Shown in pieces: positions 58,901-64,000 of a DNA stretch of 64,000 nt; within the stretch, counting starts at the first letter, position 1, and each line of letters begins with the position of its first letter. Origin of the DNA: Ramazzottius varieornatus (Eukaryota > Tardigrada > Eutardigrada > Parachela > Ramazzottiidae); the NCBI GenBank assembly GCA_001949185.1, contig BDGG01000003.1, forward strand, positions 4,250,174-4,314,173, in the 5' to 3' direction. The notes under the pieces are model-generated. The model searched no databases and had not been told where the DNA came from. It saw nothing but the letters and a program-made list of their open reading frames with translations. A program made the translations under genes and the position numbers.

Positions 58901-61849
58901 GCCTACACATCCCCCTCAATTAAGCCGAAAGCATTTGCTGCTCCTACCTCAAAAGAATTAAGTAATGCTTGAAGAACAATGGCTTTTGATTGCCTTTATT
59001 GTCAACTAATAACCATGATAATGTCCCTGTATGTATCTGTTCATCTTTGATGTACTGAAACATACATGAATTGCGGTTCAATGCGAAACCGTGGTCAAAA
59101 GCCAGGCTTGTGACTTGATGACCTTTTCATGATCTCTCGAATGGGCGGACAAAGTTTGGATACTCTTTAGGCTTTAGCCACGTTAGTTCTTCGGGACTGA
59201 CTTGTCGACGCCATCCGAAGAGCCAAGAAGTTGTTCGAGTGCAGCTTTGGCTGCGAACAGCGAATAGTTGACTCGTGTTGACTTGTCAAGAGATTTCCGG
59301 AGGCCAAAGAGGTTTTCAGGTCTCTTTCCTTTGAATTGCGAGAACCGGTTGGCTTTGACAGAAAATCACGTTATTGAGCATGGCTTTGCTGCTGACAGCT
59401 GAGAAAAGAACATGCGAACAAAGCCAATGGCGGACAGATAAACGGAATAAAAAGATTACATTGCTTGTTCGGGCCTTGAACGTCAACTTCCTCTCCCTGT
59501 TATGTCAGATAACAATTTCTCCGTATCACTTTAACTTAACACTTTTCCTACTGGATAGAGACGACATGGTCCTTCAAATAGAAACCGAGGTACCTTCTAA
59601 TGACGACATACGAAGAAGTACCATGGGTTCTATTTGGAGGTGCTAAACCAAGTCACGATGGGAAAGAAAAGTGGACACTTGGGTCGTCGACGAAGCTGAC
59701 AATGCTTTGTCCTTGAAGTTGATACGTCGAGACTTTTTTACCGGTTCGTTTGTTATTTCGCCAAGTTACCAAAAACCTCCCTGCATGCCTAAACAATCAA
59801 GAGGGACCTTGATCTACAAAAAGTGCCGTGCTTTCTTAACTTGCCTCAATGCTTTGCTTGCTTTCAAAGTCGTCTCTAACCGAACTAGTTAGCTCCTGGT
59901 TATTCTTGACTTGTTATTCGTCACTATCCAACAACAACATCAAGACGACCTTGCTGAATCGTGAGAAATAACTTCTGCGAATCCCCCTGTCGCTGCGAGC
60001 CGAAACCACGTTTTGTCTGACGGCTTCGATGTCTTTCTGACGGTTTGACAACATACGTCGGCAAATCATCAGATATTTTGACATCTCGACAATTTCAAAA
60101 AATTCCCGATTGCTTTCTGTCCGTTCTCATTATTCTTCATTCATATAGTTCTCATTTTCAGTTCCGCTGTTTCAATCGAGACCTAGGCGAATAAACTCGA
60201 AAAGAACGTTCTTCCAATTGGCGCACGTTCTTAGCCACTAACAGCAAGAACGTGCGCCACTTGGAAAAACAGTCGAACTGGACAAGATCGGTCTTCCAAG
60301 TGGCGCACGCGTCGACCAGTAAGACTGAAAAAGTACGCCACTTAGGACAACAGTCTCGTCAGGTTCGTTTGCCGATCTCCCAAATGTTTTTGAGTATTTC
60401 CTTTTTCGGTGTGTCAGACTAAGTATATTCTTTTCTTGTTTTACCCCAGAATGGTTCTTACCCGTCACATGCGTAGATGCCGTAGTGTTTGCCGGACGAG
60501 TGATCGGAGCAGACTTTGCAGGGAATGTCAAAGAGAATTCGACCTGCAAAAATGAAGAACAATACGCGGACATTGAGCTGTAACATGCATCAGTTGACAA
60601 TTACGGACAATACAATCTTGTTCGCTGTGTGGAAAACGGCAGGCCGGTATTCAAAGACATGTCAAGAGGGCCCTTTCGTTAAGTCCGCAGGTGGCCACGG
60701 CTAATCCTTCCCTACCACAACACAAAAGCTCGCACAAGCACGGACCATGGGCCCATCTGTGAAACTTGCATTCAATCATCTTGCCTCCATTTGCTCAAAC
60801 AGGGCATTCTAAAGGTCACTTTGCTCTATAGTCCGAACCCTATTTGACTTGCAAGAAGGCAGAAAGCCAGCCTTCTCCGGGTGTTTAGATATGCCCAAAG
60901 ATGTATTCCCATTGTTGGTCTTCCGTTTACAGAACGGGCTTCTCTTCTGTTGCACGGAGTGCGAGCAAGGCATTTTTCTAAGTTGGTCAGTTGGATTGGA
61001 TGCTCTAATCCGACAATTGTACCCTTTTGCTCGTATCATTGAGGATTACGGCGATACAATGCGGAAGTTACATTCTTGCTTGCAAATAAAGGAAATTCGA
61101 GGAAGGGAAGTGGACCACCCAACAGCCCATATGACACCTCCGCAATTTGGCTAATTAATTTGCCCTTAATTGCAAGCGTCTTAATTGGTTTCGGGTGCTC
61201 CATCGAAGTGAGGTATAATTAACCAATCACATAAAAATCTGTCACTTGCCGAACTCAAAAAAAACTCCTGCAGGGTAACGTTCCAAATTCGACTGCTCGA
61301 TCAGATCGTTTTCCCGAGTGGTGCAAGTTCTCACTTATGTTGGCTGGACGCGCAAACCACTCGGAAAAGACATTCTGTTCCGCTTCTCGCGTTTCTTTCT
61401 TTCAAAGTATTCAGTACTGAACATATAAAACATTTTGGATACTACAGCGCAGTTCACCAAATTGTCATGTTAATATTTAATACAAATTAAAGGCCTCACT
61501 ATCAGAGCTGAACCAGGGAACTGAAAAGCGGACGGTCCTCACCCGGAAGAAACATCAGCGCTCAGACTTGACCAGGTCCTCGGAACAATACGGGTTAATC
61601 CTGTCAACTTGACACTCTCCACTGTTTTTAGACTAACAGCTGAATCACAAAAATTAACTGCGGTACCTTACTTTAAGAAATTTTAGTATATTGGTTCTTG
61701 ACAAGGTCTTTGAATAACGGCTGTCAAATCACACTCAGCAAGTCATTAAGTTACGTCTCACAAACTGCTGGAATTTGACTTGGAGTTGAAAATTAGCTCT
61801 GCTTACCAGTCGACGACGACGAGGTGTGATCCTTCCCGCTGGTGGACAT
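55961..61849 (-). CDS. tll: Tailless (NR2E1) nuclear receptor
   Basis: Exons (minus): 61849-61807, 60543-60462, 57881-57727, 57382-56931, 56702-56610, 56564-56327, 56247-55961; 1,350 nt, 449 residues. The DNA-binding domain spans about residues 15-95: first finger [20 protein letters not shown], then [11 protein letters not shown], where the Ala in the P-box (CDGCAG) is a tailless trait, second finger ending [13 protein letters not shown], and the T-box [12 protein letters not shown]. The ligand-binding domain covers about 235-449: [31 protein letters not shown] and [13 protein letters not shown]. Tailless proteins are repressors that pattern the anterior/terminal embryo and maintain neural progenitors. 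The 14-codon first exon ([14 protein letters not shown]) is inferred from donor phase and position. The hinge is Met/Ser/Pro-rich and longer than usual. Introns of 2.6 and 1.3 kb separate the first exons. Confidence 0.95.
57462..57652. repeat. Palindromic repeat doublet (tailless intron 3)
   Basis: Cores about 57489-57536 (GAGGTGGCGCACGC) and 57563-57611 (CGAGTGGCGCACGG). Confidence 0.87.
58653..58835. repeat. Palindromic repeat doublet (tailless intron 2)
   Basis: First hairpin core 58684-58731 (CAAGCGGCGCAC / TGTGCGCCACTTAG); second starts in CCAGAGGCGCATGC and ends CGTGCGCCACTTG. Confidence 0.85.
60186..60383. repeat. Palindromic repeat doublet (tailless intron 2)
   Basis: Cores 60216-60262 and 60296-60343; the second opens with TTCCAAGTGGCGCACGCG. 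Confidence 0.88.
61292..61390. repeat. Palindromic repeat (tailless intron 1)
   Basis: Mutated core CGAGTGGTGCAAG and GCAAACCACTCG; outer arm CTGCTCGATCAGATCG retained. Confidence 0.75.
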
Positions 61850-64000
61850 GTTTGGTTTTCCGCGGTTGCTCTTCGGTATTGCGCAGTCTTTTAACCGTCT
61901 CTAATCCGGATCAACAGTTGGACGTCTCGCGGCGAGGTTTAGGCGACCTCGGCACTCGGCAAGACATGCTGTATTGCAATGGACTAACCGACTTTCTGTG
62001 CTAAGCCGAAAACGAGTCTTATAAAAAAAAGAGTTCCTCTGCAACTGACAGGAAGGCAAGTCAGTAAGGTGCTAAAGCTACTGTTTGCCACCGAGGGATA
62101 CCTAGACAAGTCTCCTAATGATGGCTAATAAAAATGATTGATCTGCTGTTGGGGTCGACTAGTAGGTAAATTGTGTGGGCGGAGTGTCCGCGACAATGTC
62201 GGACACTGTCATTCGTTGATACTGACTGCGCTTTTCGGACAAGAGCTCGTCGTCGCGCATTGCTGTACTTGCTTCCATCACGACTGACAGCAATCATTGC
62301 CTTTTACAAAAGAGCCAATAAACAGTTACGATGGTGCAAGGCTGGTACCTGAGTCTCCTTCAGGCTGATTGTTCGAAGATCAAACGGTATTACGCAGCGA
62401 TATTCTTCAAGTTTGGTACCTGATAGAGTTCATCGCAAAGTCCATTGCGTGAGTTGATCACAAGTGGCAGTTCCGTGTGCTTGAATCTCCAAGAACTTGG
62501 CGAACTCGTCTCAAGTCTTTAGGCACGGTCACCGGGTACCACACTGTGACTTCTGCAAAATAAGGCTCTCGGTAAGTCATCTCGGCGAGCTCGTATTAGA
62601 CATCTGCGCGCACAACCGTCCACTTCCCTTCACCACATCCGCAGCATGAGGACTTCGAGAAATTTGGTCGCAAGACGGACGTTGCGTATCCTGCAAAAAA
62701 CGAATCTCTGTCGAGCTCGGAGAAGCAGCTGAGAGTAACAACAGACAGCATCAGAGCTAGGTTAAAACTCGACAAGTGGCGCACGCTTCCAGCCAACAAG
62801 ACCACAAACGTGCGCTACCTGGGAAAAGGATCCTGCCGAGCTTCAATATGTATTCGGCGATATGTTGCTTTGTCTTAACTTCTAATTGCTGGAGTTGGGA
62901 TATTTATCTGATGCTACTGAATACCGTAGCTTTCTCATTTTCGGGTTCCTGGTCGAGTGAAGGAAGGAAGAAATTTTTGATACTCATTCAGGCACAGGAA
63001 TTTATGCTGGCGCAAGTATCAGTGCAGTGTACCTGCTTTGACGACCCTTGTGGTTCAGGTACTGTCGGCACAATCTGCACCGATCGTGACAGCTTAGTTG
63101 AATAGCTCCTTGAGTCGGATATCAAGAAGTATTTCTATTCGGTTTACCTGGTACAAGATGGTAGCTTTCTTGTGCCCTCGCTGTGAGCAATTTTCTGTTA
63201 GGAATTTGCTTGGGAAGCTTCATTGTGATTGGGCTATTGTTGGGTGAATAGCTTGTGGTGAAGAGACTCTTGACAATCCCCGTGTAGCTAGTACGGCCCA
63301 AGTCATTATTAATCTAAGCACGGGCTGTACCGTTGTACAGGAAAGGTATTGACTCGTCTTGGACAATGGCCATCATGTTTGATCTCAGGTGGAGCAATTC
63401 GCCTGCCTGCCTTTCTTACCCTGACATCGCCTTGATGATGTCGCGCTCTGCCAAAGTCACGCAGCTTGTCAAAAGGTACATTGCTTATTAATCAAGAAAT
63501 AAAGCTGGCAGATCGCTGTGACAGAACATATCTCTATCTGTGACACTGCTGGTGGAAAGAGGCAAGTTAATCCCAACACAGAAGAGATTAGCGCCCCTTT
63601 TCAACCCATGCTTGCATTGATCACCTGGGGCGGATACCTTACACATTCTTAACAAACTTTCCCCTCATACTTATGCGCTCTCCACATCGGTTATTGATAG
63701 AGCAACGGGAATTGCCGAATTCTCATCCAGAAACCACCGTTTCCTCTCCCTTCGGACTTCCCAAATCCCAGTAAGCTGGGAAAACAAACGACATGCTGCT
63801 CAACAACTTGCTGGTAGTTTCACAGCATGAAATTTCCTCAAGAGGCACCAAAAGTACCTTACGGATGCTCGTCCGGCCCGTTTTCGTCATGAAAACCGAA
63901 TACAAAGAGCATCCTGTTTTGCCAGATCCGAACTGAATGGTATTATTGCGTATGTCTGATCCTTGCCCGCTTCTCTTCCGCACAGATCTTCATAAGCTCA
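61850..64000. other. Upstream region of tailless
   Basis: Presumed tailless promoter region. One palindromic repeat at 62766-62845. The ORFs on both strands have no recognisable domain; no gene called. Confidence 0.5.
62766..62845. repeat. Palindromic repeat (upstream of tailless)
   Basis: Core CAAGTGGCGCACGC and CGTGCGCTACCTG around loop TTCCAGCCAACAAGACC. Confidence 0.85.

Larger units (their letters stand above)
57882..60461 (-). other. tailless intron 2, 2.6 kb
   Basis: Splits the DNA-binding domain between the two zinc fingers. Contains two palindromic doublets (58653-58835 and 60186-60383). Other sequence shows no exon or RNA gene. Confidence 0.55.

Noticed and set aside
57462-60383. 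CRISPR-like array of repeats with hairpins
   Set aside because: Copies are dispersed, irregularly spaced, in introns of a eukaryotic genome, with no spacers of uniform length and no cas genes.

Overview
This is a eukaryotic nuclear window. Genes are split by many short introns (mostly 60-350 bp), all but one of them GT-AG, and the exons encode typical animal protein families. The gene set (HUWE1, ICA1, ELOF1, CHMP1, a Dscam-type receptor, a tailless-type nuclear receptor, a TSSK kinase and a sloth1/sloth2 pair) points to a bilaterian. Compact introns and a Dscam reduced at its N-terminus fit a small-genome ecdysozoan, and a tardigrade is plausible, but the sequence alone does not prove the phylum. 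All exon models were built by hand from splice sites. In every multi-exon model that is complete in the window, exon lengths sum to a multiple of three and phases agree at each junction.

Layout, left to right: (1) 71-9655, minus: the first 21 exons (1,950 codons) of HUWE1, a giant HECT ubiquitin ligase; the rest lies beyond the left edge. (2) 10655-11507, plus: two mitochondrial complex III micro-proteins in tandem, SMIM4/UQCC5 (sloth1) and BRAWNIN/UQCC6 (sloth2), 90 bp apart. (3) 11731-11933: a Tc1/mariner-type MITE; 12007-12080, minus: tRNA-Ile(AAT). (4) 12514-15839, minus: ICA1/ICA69, with intact ELOF1 (14583-14834, plus) inside one intron. (5) 16659-22689, minus: a 1,604-residue coiled-coil protein with a C-terminal membrane anchor. 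(6) 23488-24637, minus: a four-TM protein. (7) 25409-39982, minus: a short Dscam (four Ig, four FN3, Ig, two FN3, TM, tail) with a 7.5 kb first intron. (8) 39983-45988: gene-poor. (9) 45989-47578, minus: CHMP1. (10) 48.73-49.14 kb: doubtful secreted ORF. (11) 49400-52118, minus: an LRR ectodomain spliced in phase to a Ly6/uPAR exon. (12) 52870-53966, plus: unknown two-exon gene. (13) 54075-55612, minus: TSSK-type kinase. (14) 55961-61849, minus: tailless/NR2E1. (15) 61850-64000: no gene seen.

The main non-genic feature is a family of about 44 near-palindromic elements of roughly 85-125 bp. The arms carry GTGGCGCAC / GTGCGCCAC and the outer ends are like GGGAGCTCGGCAAACGAACTCG-type motifs in inverted orientation. 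They occur in introns of nearly every multi-exon gene and in spacers, never in an exon, often as head-to-tail doublets. A second foldback element with a perfect 9-bp target-site duplication has inserted into a Dscam intron and appears to split one of these palindromes.

The genes do not form one pathway. Locally meaningful groupings are the two complex III assembly factors in tandem, ELOF1 nested in ICA1, and the divergent LRR-Ly6 / unknown-gene pair.
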